A stretch of 64,000 nt of DNA from a virus: positions 1 through 64,000 of IMG/VR virus record IMGVR_UViG_3300017763_000006; one strand, written 5' to 3'. A program made the position numbers and the translations under genes. Positions within the stretch are counted from its first letter, which is position 1. Each line of letters opens with the position of its first letter. Positions 23,400-31,789 of this stretch are shown here, in pieces. The notes beneath the pieces are model-generated. The model saw only the letters and a program-made list of their open reading frames with translations, was not told where the DNA came from and did no database searches.

Positions 23400-23741
23400 A
23401 TGAAATACATTGACAACGCAGAGGAAGTAAAGAAAACAATTGCAAAAACAGAAGTCAGTATGTATGATACATCTGGCCTACCAACAAAAATTGCTAAAAG
23501 GTCAGTATGCAGAAGTCAAAAAATTACAAGATTAAATGGAGACGAACAGCTTTCTTTCTTTATTAACACTCTGAATGGTACTCTGTACGATCCACATGGC
23601 GTAGATAGCACCAAGAGAATATCTATGATGTTTAAAGAAAAATCAGTTGATACAAAAACGTTTGAGAATTATCTCAAATATTTACGGAGTCGTAACAATT
23701 TATACATGACAAGAGCGCAAAGGAGCTTTATCAATGCCTAA
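23400..23741 (+). CDS. Hypothetical protein, 113 aa
   Basis: A basic, globular-looking protein ('IAKRSVCRSQKITRLNGDEQLSFFINTLNGTLYDPHG', then 'ENYLKYLRSRNNLYMTRAQRSFINA'). GGAG precedes ATG two bases after the previous stop, and it overlaps the next gene by eight bases. The run from 22831 to 24969 has no recognised enzymes and leads into recA. No family assigned. Confidence 0.6.
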   Translation: MKYIDNAEEVKKTIAKTEVSMYDTSGLPTKIAKRSVCRSQKITRLNGDEQLSFFINTLNGTLYDPHGVDSTKRISMMFKEKSVDTKTFENYLKYLRSRNNLYMTRAQRSFINA

Positions 23742-24021
23742 GACAAAAAAAGGACCATTCAGCAAAGCTGAAAATTTTTACATTGAACAAAATTACGATA
23801 AACTTTCTGTAAACGAAATTGCAGAAGATTTGAATAGATCTCAAGCTTTAATAGAAAAGAAAGTACAACAAGTAAAGGATAAGAGTCCAACCACTGTAGA
23901 AAATCAATTTATAAAACAAAGCGGTGCAACTATTATGACTGAGAATGCATCAACTATGGCTGACGCTGTTAGACAAAAAGGACCAACATTGCCTACATCA
24001 TGTGTGACAAAAATCAAATGA
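23734..24021 (+). CDS. Helix-turn-helix protein, 95 aa
   Basis: Residues 7-48 ('FSKAENFYIEQNYDKLSVNEIAEDLNRSQALIEKKVQQV') form a Myb/SANT- or resolvase-type helix-turn-helix as used in phage DNA-binding and transcription factors. The second half is polar and probably flexible ('ENASTMADAVRQKG'). AAAGGAG precedes ATG. It may be a small transcription or replication accessory protein; size resembles late-transcription coactivators, but I cannot show homology. Confidence 0.6.
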   Translation: MPKTKKGPFSKAENFYIEQNYDKLSVNEIAEDLNRSQALIEKKVQQVKDKSPTTVENQFIKQSGATIMTENASTMADAVRQKGPTLPTSCVTKIK

Positions 24022-24452
24022 GATATTTACATGGAATAGATGAATGGAGAAAGTTCAATAGGGAGTCTGGCGAAGAGGTAGTCAGGGAAACAGTTTTTAT
24101 AGTAGTTCATACTAATAGAGACACAATCTATATACCTGACTACAAAGATTGGCTAACTATTGACACATATCTTAAAAGCATTAATTGTGAGATCCATGCG
24201 GTTGGCTTTCAGTGGAAGACCCACGCTGTTGAGTTTGATATTACTGATGCTGACGGAGTTTATATTGCTCAAACCCTAAGAGGAGAAATGGGTGGTAAAA
24301 CAAAGAGATGTATGAGCGTGGGTATCATTTACGGCGACACTATGCAAAAGCAACTATGGACTGTTCCAGAATTGATTAAAGATATTGAATACGAAGATGT
24401 CCTAGATAATTGTTTAAAAGAAGCGTTGTATTTTCATGAGAAAAAAAGATAA
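24018..24452 (+). CDS. Hypothetical protein, 144 aa
   Basis: I favour ATG 24018, in an ATGA overlap with the previous stop, over ATG 24000. The protein is alpha/beta in appearance: 'ETVFIVVHTNRDTIYIPDYKDWLTIDTYL', 'HAVEFDITDADGVYIAQTLRGEMGG', 'SVGIIYGDTMQKQLWTVPELIKDIEYEDV'. No motif identifies it. It overlaps the next gene by 17 bases. Confidence 0.6.
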   Translation: MRYLHGIDEWRKFNRESGEEVVRETVFIVVHTNRDTIYIPDYKDWLTIDTYLKSINCEIHAVGFQWKTHAVEFDITDADGVYIAQTLRGEMGGKTKRCMSVGIIYGDTMQKQLWTVPELIKDIEYEDVLDNCLKEALYFHEKKR

Positions 24453-24969
24453 GCCAACACTATTTAATAAAGAGTATCAAAAGGAATGGTCTAAAGAGTA
24501 TAGGTATAAACACATCCATACTGGAGAGCATTGTACGTTTGAATCTTATGTTGCAGAGTATTTAGTGTTGAGGTGGACTGATTCCTTTAAGATGGATAAA
24601 CCATCATATAAGTTTTGGACTGTTGGAGATAAATATCATGATGTATTCATGAGAAATATGAAAGCTGCCACACAGTTAAAGAAAAAGTTTGATGAAGCTA
24701 TTATAATAGCAGCAATAAGATCAGATTACTTTGAAAACATATACCACATTGGCATCAAAGGTTATGGTCCCACAGGTTGGAAGTATAATCAAGTTGCAAT
24801 CGAAGCTATAAAGTGCTATGATAAAGTACAAAAGAATTTTTTGAAAAAGCAGAAATTAACAGAAGAAGCAGAAGTTGCTAATCCAAAATCAGAATCAAAG
24901 AAACTACAAAAACGAAACAAACAATATTCAAATAAAAAAAGCTCTTTAAACAGACTGAGGAAACAATGA
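24436..24969 (+). CDS. Hypothetical basic protein upstream of recA
   Basis: A 177-aa protein with a conserved-looking N-terminal domain ('LFNKEYQKEWSKEYRYKHIHTGEHCTFESYVAEYLVLRW', 'IIAAIRSDYFENIYHIGIKGYGPTGWKYNQVAIEAI') and a lysine-rich tail (SKKLQKRNKQYSNKKSS). It overlaps recA by four bases (ATGA). Position suggests a DNA-metabolism role, but no family is recognised. Confidence 0.6.
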   Translation: MRKKDKPTLFNKEYQKEWSKEYRYKHIHTGEHCTFESYVAEYLVLRWTDSFKMDKPSYKFWTVGDKYHDVFMRNMKAATQLKKKFDEAIIIAAIRSDYFENIYHIGIKGYGPTGWKYNQVAIEAIKCYDKVQKNFLKKQKLTEEAEVANPKSESKKLQKRNKQYSNKKSSLNRLRKQ

Positions 24970-26075
24970 GTAAAGTAAAGAAGAAAAAGGTTAACAAATT
25001 TGATACTGATGTAGTAAGCAGCTCTGTTGTAAGTAAATACGGAGATGTCGTAAGAAGTGGAACTGAGGTTTTAGAAAGCATAAATAGTCTAGAAGTTATT
25101 GGCGTTTCGCCAGCTTTAGATATCGCCCTTGGCGGTGGATTGAGGGAGGGAAGTGTCGTAGTAATGACCGGAGATCCAAAATCTGGAAAGACTACAACCG
25201 CCCTTCATTTTGCCTCTAAATGTCAGGCTAAAGGAAAACGTGTCATCTATCTTAATACTGAGGGCAGGTTATCCAAGCAAAACTTTGAAGGGATTAAAGG
25301 TCTTAAGTCAGATGATATATTAATTGTCGAATCTACTGATGACAAAATACTATCGGCAGAAGACTTTTTAAACATTGTAGAATATTATGTTAATAATGAT
25401 CCCGGCGCTCTAATAATTACAGACTCTTTGTCTAATATGGTTCCTCAAGTAGAGTTAGATGGAGAAGTTAGAACTGGTGTTCGTAATGCTTTACCAAGAT
25501 TGTTATCTATGTTCTTTAAAAGAATTAGTGGAACACTGGCTAAAAACAAAACTATCTTAGTTTGTATTACTCATAATATTGCAAACACTGGTGGGTCTCC
25601 ATATTCTCCAAATAAAATGGCAGATTGCGGAAACATGCTACAGTATCAAGCTGGAACAAACATGGTAATTACCCATAGGGGTAAGTGGCAAGTTCCAAAA
25701 GACACTGGGCCTCACATTGGTCAAATTGCAAACTGGTCCATAAAAACTTCTTGTGCTGGAGGTTTTCCTAACAGCACTGCTGAAAGTTGGATTCGTTATG
25801 GTATAGGAATTGACGAAACTCAAGAGGTTGTTCAAATAGCCTGCGAGTTTAGACTTATTAAAACTGCGGGAGCTTGGTATACAATACAATGTGCGATTGA
25901 TGACACAGAAAACCCAGTAATTTCTAAGATCTTAAAAGACAACAATATATCAGACAAGGCAGAAGACATAGAAAGATTTTTTAAATTTCAGGGAGCTAAC
26001 AATACTTTAGAATTTTTACGTGATAATCCAAACATGTCTTCGTTTGTATATGAAAAAATTAAGGAGTTATTTTAA
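24966..26075 (+). CDS. uvsX: RecA/UvsX-like recombinase
   Basis: A 369-aa P-loop strand-exchange protein. Walker A 'GDPKSGKTT' (residues 69-77, Lys75) follows 'VSPALDIALGGGLREGSVV', then 'KRVIYLNTEGRLSKQNF', Walker B 'ALIITDSLSNMVP' and 'TILVCITHNIANTGG...' match RecA loops; 'MLQYQAGTNMVITHRGK' is the C-terminal strand region. It catalyses homologous pairing for recombination-dependent replication. GAGG precedes ATG. It is followed directly by nuclease, helicase and primase genes. Confidence 0.88.
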   Translation: MSKVKKKKVNKFDTDVVSSSVVSKYGDVVRSGTEVLESINSLEVIGVSPALDIALGGGLREGSVVVMTGDPKSGKTTTALHFASKCQAKGKRVIYLNTEGRLSKQNFEGIKGLKSDDILIVESTDDKILSAEDFLNIVEYYVNNDPGALIITDSLSNMVPQVELDGEVRTGVRNALPRLLSMFFKRISGTLAKNKTILVCITHNIANTGGSPYSPNKMADCGNMLQYQAGTNMVITHRGKWQVPKDTGPHIGQIANWSIKTSCAGGFPNSTAESWIRYGIGIDETQEVVQIACEFRLIKTAGAWYTIQCAIDDTENPVISKILKDNNISDKAEDIERFFKFQGANNTLEFLRDNPNMSSFVYEKIKELF

Positions 26076-26221
26076 TGGCTCAAGTTGAGTTAAATAAAAC
26101 AGAAGCTTGGAGAATATTAGACTCTTTAAGAGGCTACAAAGAAGATTATGAGCTTACTGAATATGCTTTAAAGACTATTAGAAAGATTGAAATCAAACTA
26201 AAGAAAATAGTAAACTCATGA
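26075..26221 (+). CDS. Very small helical protein, 48 aa
   Basis: ATG 26075 overlaps the recA stop (TAATG) and follows AAGGAG, and the stop overlaps a following ATG (ATGA). The product is one or two charged helices (EAWRILDSLRGYKEDYELTEYALKTIRKIEIKLKKI). Position suggests a small recombination or replication accessory. Confidence 0.55.
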   Translation: MAQVELNKTEAWRILDSLRGYKEDYELTEYALKTIRKIEIKLKKIVNS

Positions 26222-26514
26222 ATATATATAATATATTAGAAATAGCTTTTGGAGTACTAACTGCAAAGCTAGTTATAGGAGTAATAAATGAAGGTTATAG
26301 GTTTAAATGGCAGAGAGTACACTTGGAATTTAACAGGATATTCCGTAGCGGCAAACGACAAAAGGAAAAGATCAAAATACCACGTAAGAGCAAGGGAAGT
26401 GTTGAAACAAGTGTACCACTCGTACCGGATGTTGGAGGAAGTGAAACTACCGGGAAGTACGCAAAGCCATCGAAAAGGTGTGCTTTTCCTAGATTTTTTT
26501 ATCCCCCAAATTAA
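26218..26514 (+). CDS. Doubtful overlapping ORF, 98 aa
   Basis: The frame starts in an ATGA overlap with the previous gene and its first 24 residues are hydrophobic (YNILEIAFGVLTAKLVIGVI), as in a small membrane protein. From 26288 it lies entirely under the nuclease gene in another frame, and its later residues (SGKRQKEKIKIPRKSKG) look like a shadow. Either a short real gene has a long overlapping tail, or only the coupling leader matters. Confidence 0.3.
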   Translation: MNIYNILEIAFGVLTAKLVIGVINEGYRFKWQRVHLEFNRIFRSGKRQKEKIKIPRKSKGSVETSVPLVPDVGGSETTGKYAKPSKRCAFPRFFYPPN

Positions 26515-26713
26515 ATTAGCTGTAGAAGTGCATGGTCAGCAACACTACGAGTATACTCCATTCTTTCATAAAAATAAAGCAGACTTCGCTATTGCAAAAG
26601 CAAAGGATGAAGATAAAATAGAATGGTGCGAATTGAACAAAATTGATATAATAGTATTGAGGTATTCTGACACAGATGAGCAATGGAGAGAACAAATTGA
26701 AAACGGCGAGTGA
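26288..26713 (+). CDS. Vsr/EDxHD-like nuclease
   Basis: A 141-aa protein with a C-terminal nuclease core: 'LFLDFFIPQIKLAVEVHGQQHYEYTPFFH' then 'FAIAKAKDEDKIEWCELNKIDIIVLRYSDT'. This D...E-x-H-G-x-Q-H-Y...K/D pattern belongs to Vsr-related nucleases, which include the EDxHD homing endonucleases (I-Bth0305I type). The N-terminus (KVIGLNGREYTWNLTGYSV) is a short strand-rich lead. GGAG precedes ATG by eight bases. Between recA and dnaB it may be a recombination nuclease or a mobile endonuclease. Confidence 0.68.
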   Translation: MKVIGLNGREYTWNLTGYSVAANDKRKRSKYHVRAREVLKQVYHSYRMLEEVKLPGSTQSHRKGVLFLDFFIPQIKLAVEVHGQQHYEYTPFFHKNKADFAIAKAKDEDKIEWCELNKIDIIVLRYSDTDEQWREQIENGE

Positions 26714-27161
26714 GCAGTTGGCTGACTTGAAAGCTATGGTTGACGACTTTTTAAATGCTAGCAATGCTAGGTTCAATAAGAAGTTTAGGGAGGATTGGCA
26801 TAGATGTGCTAATGCTGGCAAAGATACTATAAGCACTCTCACTAAAGACGAGCTATTCACTTGGGCTTATGAATTGTACAGTTTCTCTACACATCTACAA
26901 GATGAATTAAACATGCAGAAGATTGCACTCAACTGGTGCAATGATAAACTAGATAAAATGGTAGCTAAAAATCACGATCAATTCAGCACGTACACTAAGT
27001 TTGAACAGCGTAGGCCATTGATTATTGTAAACGATGAATACGCAGCGACAGTTGATCATTATCGTGAGATTGCAGAATCAAGAGTGCAAGCACTTGATGG
27101 TAAAATATATGAACTAAAACGTAAAGCAGATATTCTAATGGAAAAGGGGAAAAGATCATGA
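26676..27161 (+). CDS. Hypothetical helical protein, 161 aa
   Basis: A start at ATG 26676 overlaps the nuclease gene by 38 bases. The product is almost all helical, with likely coiled-coil stretches (ASEQLADLKAMVDDFLNASNARFNKKFRED; ESRVQALDGKIYELKRKADILMEKGKR) around a compact middle. A helicase-loader or scaffold role is conceivable from its place between recA and dnaB, but no family is recognised. Confidence 0.6.
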   Translation: MSNGENKLKTASEQLADLKAMVDDFLNASNARFNKKFREDWHRCANAGKDTISTLTKDELFTWAYELYSFSTHLQDELNMQKIALNWCNDKLDKMVAKNHDQFSTYTKFEQRRPLIIVNDEYAATVDHYREIAESRVQALDGKIYELKRKADILMEKGKRS

Positions 27162-27592
27162 GTATGGACGACTTCGTACAAACACTCACAGAAGAACAAA
27201 AAGCTGCATTGATAAAAGCTTTAGGCGGTAACACAGAAGTTGAGTCAAGATGGCAACATGAAGAGCCAGTGTCAGAAGCTGTAGACGGACCACAAGAAGT
27301 AGAACAAACCCCACCTCCAGATATGAATCAGAGGTACGACGAATTCGTTATGAATAGGCAAAAAGAACTGGAGAAAGCTAGTAAGAGACCAGTTACAGCA
27401 AAAGAAAACGCATGGGTTGATACGGGAGAAGACCGCCATATTGAAACTCCTGAAACAGCCAGAACGCCTAGAAACAGACAGCCTCCTAAAATGAAAAGAG
27501 TTACCTGTAGTAAATGTTCTAGTATGGACATGGTAAATGAATCTATATTGTGTGGAGAGTTTTATAGGTGCAGTAGGTGCGTGGGCAAATAA
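27158..27592 (+). CDS. Protein with C-terminal zinc ribbon, 144 aa
   Basis: Residues 1-25 are a short helical head (DDFVQTLTEEQKAALIKALGG). Residues about 30-110 are polar, proline-rich and probably disordered. The end is a Cys4 ribbon: 'VTCSKCSSMDMVNESILCGEFYRCSRCVGK'-type spacing with CxxC at each side. It overlaps both neighbours by a few bases (ATGA, TAATG) and is translated with dnaB. It could link replication proteins; no family named. Confidence 0.62.
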   Translation: MSMDDFVQTLTEEQKAALIKALGGNTEVESRWQHEEPVSEAVDGPQEVEQTPPPDMNQRYDEFVMNRQKELEKASKRPVTAKENAWVDTGEDRHIETPETARTPRNRQPPKMKRVTCSKCSSMDMVNESILCGEFYRCSRCVGK

Positions 27593-29070
27593 TGGATAAA
27601 AAACTTTTTGACATTGGAGCAGAAAGAGCAGTGCTTTCTGGCTTAATGCAATACGGTGTGGATGCCTACATCTCTGTTGCAGATTTATTGTGTCATAGTA
27701 GCTTTGGCAGTGAAAATAACCAGATCATTTTTAAATGCCTTGAGTATACTATACAGCAAGATCAAAAGCCAGACATAGCAACTATTATTTCTGCCTCTGA
27801 AAAATTAGGCTTTTCTGAACAAGTCGGCACTAAGCAAGAGCTAAATTATATTAAATCACTACTTGACTTTCCAGTGAGTCAAGAAAATGTTCTTAGTTTT
27901 GCTGTACAAGTTAAGAAGTTTGAGTTTGCTCGTAAAATACAAAAGATAACGAACAAGGTACATCACGATGTTTCTAAAATAAATGGCAATGAAAGCATTG
28001 ACGAAATCGTCAACATACTAGAAGAACCAGTAACTGATTTCTTAAGAGAAGATGATGGCGGCGAAAACCCAGAAAAGATTGGAGAAGGGGCAGAAGATTA
28101 TGTCCGATTCTTATCAGAAAATAAGTGTGATATCCTTGGTATACCGACAGGGTTCTCAAGATACGACGAAGCCATTGGTGGTGGTTTGCGAAGAAAGTGT
28201 GTTGACCTTGTTTCTGCAAGACCCAAAGTTGGTAAGTCAGTATTCGCTGATAATGTGGCCCTTAATGTATCTTCACTAGACATACCAGTTCTAGTCCTAG
28301 ACACGGAAATGTCAAAAGAAGATCACCTACATAGGCTTATAGCCAACATGAGCGGTGTGCCTATCAATGAAATTGCAACAGGAAAATTTGTAGACGATCC
28401 TGTAAAAAATGACAAAATCCAAGAAGCTGTAGCCAAATTAGAATCAATACCTTATAGCTATATCAGTGTCGCTGGGAAACCATTTGAACAAATTATGAAT
28501 CTAATTCGTCGCTGGGTAGTTCAAGAGGTTAAGACAGACGAATCAGGTAAAACTAATGAATGCTTAATTATCTACGACTACTTAAAACTCATGTCTTCTT
28601 CATCTATCACAAACAATATACAAGAATACCAAGCGTTAGGATTCCAGATTACATCATTGCATAATTTATGTGTTAAACTAGACATACCTTGTCTATCCTT
28701 CGTGCAATTAAATCGTGACGGCATCACTAAAGAAAGCACAGATGCTGTTAGTGGATCTGACAGGCTTGTGTGGCTTTGTACTTCTTTTAGCATATTCAAG
28801 TCTAAGTCTCCTGAAGAAATAGCAGAAGATGGACCAAATGCTGGAAATAGAAAATTAGTACCTATTGTTTCTAGACATGGAGCTGGAATTGATGATGGAG
28901 ACTATATTAACATGCAGATGGTTGGATCTCATGCTAAATTATTAGAGCTACAAACAAGAAATGAGTTAAAGAATGCACCCGTAGGAGATACGGGGCTAGT
29001 GAGTACGTCAGCATTAAAAAATATTAAGATAGAAAATGAATCTGAAGAAAATCAAGAAAACACTGAATGA
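27592..29070 (+). CDS. dnaB: Replicative DNA helicase, DnaB-like
   Basis: A 492-aa helicase; I start at ATG 27592 in a TAATG overlap. The N-terminal domain begins 'FDIGAERAVLSGLMQ', typical of DnaB. Walker A 'ARPKVGKSVFA' has Lys215, 'VLDTEMSKEDHLHRLIANMSGV' is motif H1a, 'CLIIYDYLKLM' is Walker B, and 'SFVQLNRDG...VSGSDRLVW' gives the Gln and Asp/Arg finger motifs. It unwinds DNA at the fork with the adjacent primase. The Walker A site, a common intein insertion point (gp41-1 type), is uninterrupted. Confidence 0.9.
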   Translation: MDKKLFDIGAERAVLSGLMQYGVDAYISVADLLCHSSFGSENNQIIFKCLEYTIQQDQKPDIATIISASEKLGFSEQVGTKQELNYIKSLLDFPVSQENVLSFAVQVKKFEFARKIQKITNKVHHDVSKINGNESIDEIVNILEEPVTDFLREDDGGENPEKIGEGAEDYVRFLSENKCDILGIPTGFSRYDEAIGGGLRRKCVDLVSARPKVGKSVFADNVALNVSSLDIPVLVLDTEMSKEDHLHRLIANMSGVPINEIATGKFVDDPVKNDKIQEAVAKLESIPYSYISVAGKPFEQIMNLIRRWVVQEVKTDESGKTNECLIIYDYLKLMSSSSITNNIQEYQALGFQITSLHNLCVKLDIPCLSFVQLNRDGITKESTDAVSGSDRLVWLCTSFSIFKSKSPEEIAEDGPNAGNRKLVPIVSRHGAGIDDGDYINMQMVGSHAKLLELQTRNELKNAPVGDTGLVSTSALKNIKIENESEENQENTE

Positions 29071-30043
29071 CGATATAAAGACAGTTTTTAAAAAGTTAGA
29101 CATTGAATATGAAGTATTCAACGATAACATTTATTCTACCTGTCCAGTACATGAGGGTAGCGATAACCCAAGGGCTTTGTCTTACTCGATGTCTAAGGGT
29201 ATCTGGCGATGCTGGACTAGAAATTGTGAGCAACATCATAACAACGACGTATTTGGATTAATACAAGGAGTTCTGTCTAATAAAGAGGGAAAAGACTTAG
29301 AATTCAAAGATGCTCTAAGATGGGTATACCAAGAGTTTGGATTGGGAACTAGCATACAAGAAATAGAAGAGCAAGTAGATGATTTTTCACAAATGGTTAA
29401 TATGCTATCATGCAAAAAAAAGATTTACCAAGACAAGTCTATAGATATACCATGTAAAATAAGTAAAGCATCTGATTATTTTTATCATAGAGGTTTTAAA
29501 AAAACTACATTAAAACATTTTGATGTAGGAGATTGTCACGAAAAAGGTATAATGAATGAAAGAGCAGTAGTACCCATACATAATGACGATGGAAGTTTAG
29601 TAGTGGGCATGATTGGAAGATCTATTAAAGAATATAGAATTCCAAAGTTCTTAATATATCCAACCGGATTCGATAAAAGATGGTATCTATATAACTATCA
29701 CAGGGCAGCAGAGAAAGCAAAAGAGACTAAATGTTTATTTATATTAGAAGGACAAGGTGACGTTTGGAGAATGAAAGAAGCTGGAGTAGATAATGCAGTT
29801 AGCGTATTTGGAAAAAGTATTACTACTGAGCAAGAACAGAAAATATCTAAACTCTGCGCCACTCATCTAATAATACTTACGGATAATGATCAAGCTGGAA
29901 GAGAAGCTAAACTACAAATACATAGACAGCTAGGCAGGATGTATAGATTAACATTTCCAAAAATAGCCAATAAAGACGTAGGCGATATGAAGGTCACGCA
30001 AATCAAAACAGAAATTTTAAACAGTCTTAAAGGAACATACTGA
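29036..30043 (+). CDS. dnaG: DNA primase, DnaG-like
   Basis: A 335-aa short primase. An N-terminal zinc finger (Cys36, His39, Cys59, Cys64 in 'STCPVHEGSDNP' and 'WRCWTRNC') precedes a catalytic core with a Toprim domain: 'LFILEGQGDVWRMKEAG' (Glu near residue 237) and 'LIILTDNDQAGREA' (DxD near 281-283). It lacks the helicase-binding C-terminal domain of cellular DnaG, as in many phage primases. The start is 35 bases inside dnaB. Confidence 0.88.
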   Translation: MNLKKIKKTLNDDIKTVFKKLDIEYEVFNDNIYSTCPVHEGSDNPRALSYSMSKGIWRCWTRNCEQHHNNDVFGLIQGVLSNKEGKDLEFKDALRWVYQEFGLGTSIQEIEEQVDDFSQMVNMLSCKKKIYQDKSIDIPCKISKASDYFYHRGFKKTTLKHFDVGDCHEKGIMNERAVVPIHNDDGSLVVGMIGRSIKEYRIPKFLIYPTGFDKRWYLYNYHRAAEKAKETKCLFILEGQGDVWRMKEAGVDNAVSVFGKSITTEQEQKISKLCATHLIILTDNDQAGREAKLQIHRQLGRMYRLTFPKIANKDVGDMKVTQIKTEILNSLKGTY

Positions 30044-30753
30044 TGAATACAAAAATAATAGGTATATCAGGAAGAAAGCAATCAGGTAAAAACACTCTTG
30101 CCAATTATATGAATGGAGACATTTTAAAAAGAAGAGAAATGGTGCAAGATTTCGCCATCAACCAAAAGGGAGAGCTTGAAATACTTACCTGCACTGAGGA
30201 CGGAAAGTCTAACTGGGGAATTTTTGATGTTACACGGAAAGACGACAGTTTTGTCTCGTATGCAGAACGAGAACTATGGCCTTTTGTAAAGCTTTACCAC
30301 TTTGCAGATTATCTTAAAAAGATGTCTATAGACTTGTTTGATCTTAGTCCAGAACAGGTATACGGCACTGACGACGATAAGAACACTCCCACTCCTTACG
30401 GAATGACTTCTAGAGAGTTTCTACAACATTTAGGAACAGATGTTATGCGTTCAATTAAAGACACCGTGTGGGTAGACTATACTATCAAGATAATCAAACA
30501 GGAAAAACCTCTTGTGTCTATTATACCAGACGTTAGATTTCCGAACGAAGTAGAAGCCATAAAAAAAGCCGGAGGCATTGTTGTGCGACTAGACAGAAAC
30601 GTCTACGACTCACCACATAAATGTGAGTCATCTCTGGACCAAGAAAATTTTGATTGGAATAACTTTGACGTTATATTGAGAAATAACAATATTAAAATAG
30701 AAGAATTTATTGCAGGGCTAGAAGAAATACAACCTTTATGGAGAAACTTATGA
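30043..30753 (+). CDS. Deoxynucleoside monophosphate kinase
   Basis: A 236-aa P-loop kinase similar to T4 gene 1 product. Walker A is 'GISGRKQSGKNTLA' (residues 7-20). 'YHFADYLKKMSIDLFDLSPEQVYG', 'TSREFLQHLGTDVMR' and 'IIPDVRFPNEVEAIKKAGGIVVRL' are the conserved dNMP-kinase blocks. It phosphorylates dNMPs for dNTP synthesis. The start overlaps the primase stop (TGATG). Confidence 0.85.
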   Translation: MNTKIIGISGRKQSGKNTLANYMNGDILKRREMVQDFAINQKGELEILTCTEDGKSNWGIFDVTRKDDSFVSYAERELWPFVKLYHFADYLKKMSIDLFDLSPEQVYGTDDDKNTPTPYGMTSREFLQHLGTDVMRSIKDTVWVDYTIKIIKQEKPLVSIIPDVRFPNEVEAIKKAGGIVVRLDRNVYDSPHKCESSLDQENFDWNNFDVILRNNNIKIEEFIAGLEEIQPLWRNL

Positions 30754-31787
30754 TAATAACTTATATTAGATCTTCAAGTTATAATAATTATGGATACTGC
30801 CAGATGCAATATTTCATTACATATGTCCTCGGACATCAATCAGATAGCGGCAAAAAAGCTGATATGGGGACTATGGTTCACAAAGTGATGGAGGTTTTGG
30901 CTGGACTCAAAAAATATGAACAGGATAAGCCTAAAGTCAAATTCCTAAAGGTTGACGACGACGCTATTGGTAAATTTAAGTGCAAGAAAGAAGAACTATA
31001 TACTGACGAGCTAGTCAATAAATTAATTGATCTTAGCATAGATGCTTATGAAAAAAACTCTCCCCATAGCTTTAACAATAAAGACAGAGGCGAAATAGCC
31101 ACAACAGCATGGTGCTTCTTAAAGCATAGCGACAGGCAGTTCGATCCGAGACTAAGAAATATACACTACCCAGAACCACATTTTGATATACCAATTGAAG
31201 AAGATTGGGCTAAGTTTGAATACGAAATAGATGGCAAGATAGTGCAAGGACAGTTAGCAATCAAGGGAACAATTGACCTTGTAACTAAAATAGACGACGA
31301 GACAATAGAGGTAGTAGATTGGAAAACTGGTAGGAGAATGGATTGGACTACTGGAGAAGTTAAGGACTACAAGAAGTTGGAAAACGACCCGCAACTTCTG
31401 CTTTATTATTATGCTATATCCAAACTATACCCAGAGTTTCCTAACAGAATTATGAGTATATTTTTCTATAAAGATAAAGATGGCAATCCTGATCCATCGC
31501 CCTTCAGTTTGTGTTTTTCCCCAGAAGATGAGGATAGGTTTCTTGATATGCTAAAAGACAGATTTCAAGAAATACAGCGAAATGTATCCCCAAAACCCAT
31601 TTCTAAGGACAGAAGCCACTGGAAATGCACTAGATTGTGCCATTTCTGTAAAAACGATTGGCCCGATAGTGGAGAAAATATGTGTATATTTATAGAGAAT
31701 CACTTAAAAGAACACGGAATGAAAAAAACTATTGCAGATTGTAGTAGGGATGGATTTGACATAGGATATTATGAAGCACCGGGATAA
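30750..31787 (+). CDS. PD-(D/E)XK exonuclease, Cas4/RecB-like
   Basis: A 345-aa protein started at ATG 30750 (ATGA overlap, GGAG upstream). 'YIRSSSYNNYGYCQMQYFITYVLG' at the N-terminus gives the first iron-sulfur-type cysteine and a RecB-family lead, 'ADMGTMVHKVMEVL' the His motif, 'IKGTIDLVTKIDDETIEVVDWKTGRR' the D...DWK core, and 'QLLLYYYAISKLYP' the QxxxY motif. A C-terminal cluster 'CTRLCHFCKNDWPDSGENMC' completes a probable 4Fe-4S site. Likely a DNA end-processing nuclease for recombination. Confidence 0.8.
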   Translation: MIITYIRSSSYNNYGYCQMQYFITYVLGHQSDSGKKADMGTMVHKVMEVLAGLKKYEQDKPKVKFLKVDDDAIGKFKCKKEELYTDELVNKLIDLSIDAYEKNSPHSFNNKDRGEIATTAWCFLKHSDRQFDPRLRNIHYPEPHFDIPIEEDWAKFEYEIDGKIVQGQLAIKGTIDLVTKIDDETIEVVDWKTGRRMDWTTGEVKDYKKLENDPQLLLYYYAISKLYPEFPNRIMSIFFYKDKDGNPDPSPFSLCFSPEDEDRFLDMLKDRFQEIQRNVSPKPISKDRSHWKCTRLCHFCKNDWPDSGENMCIFIENHLKEHGMKKTIADCSRDGFDIGYYEAPG

Positions 31788-31789
31788 AA

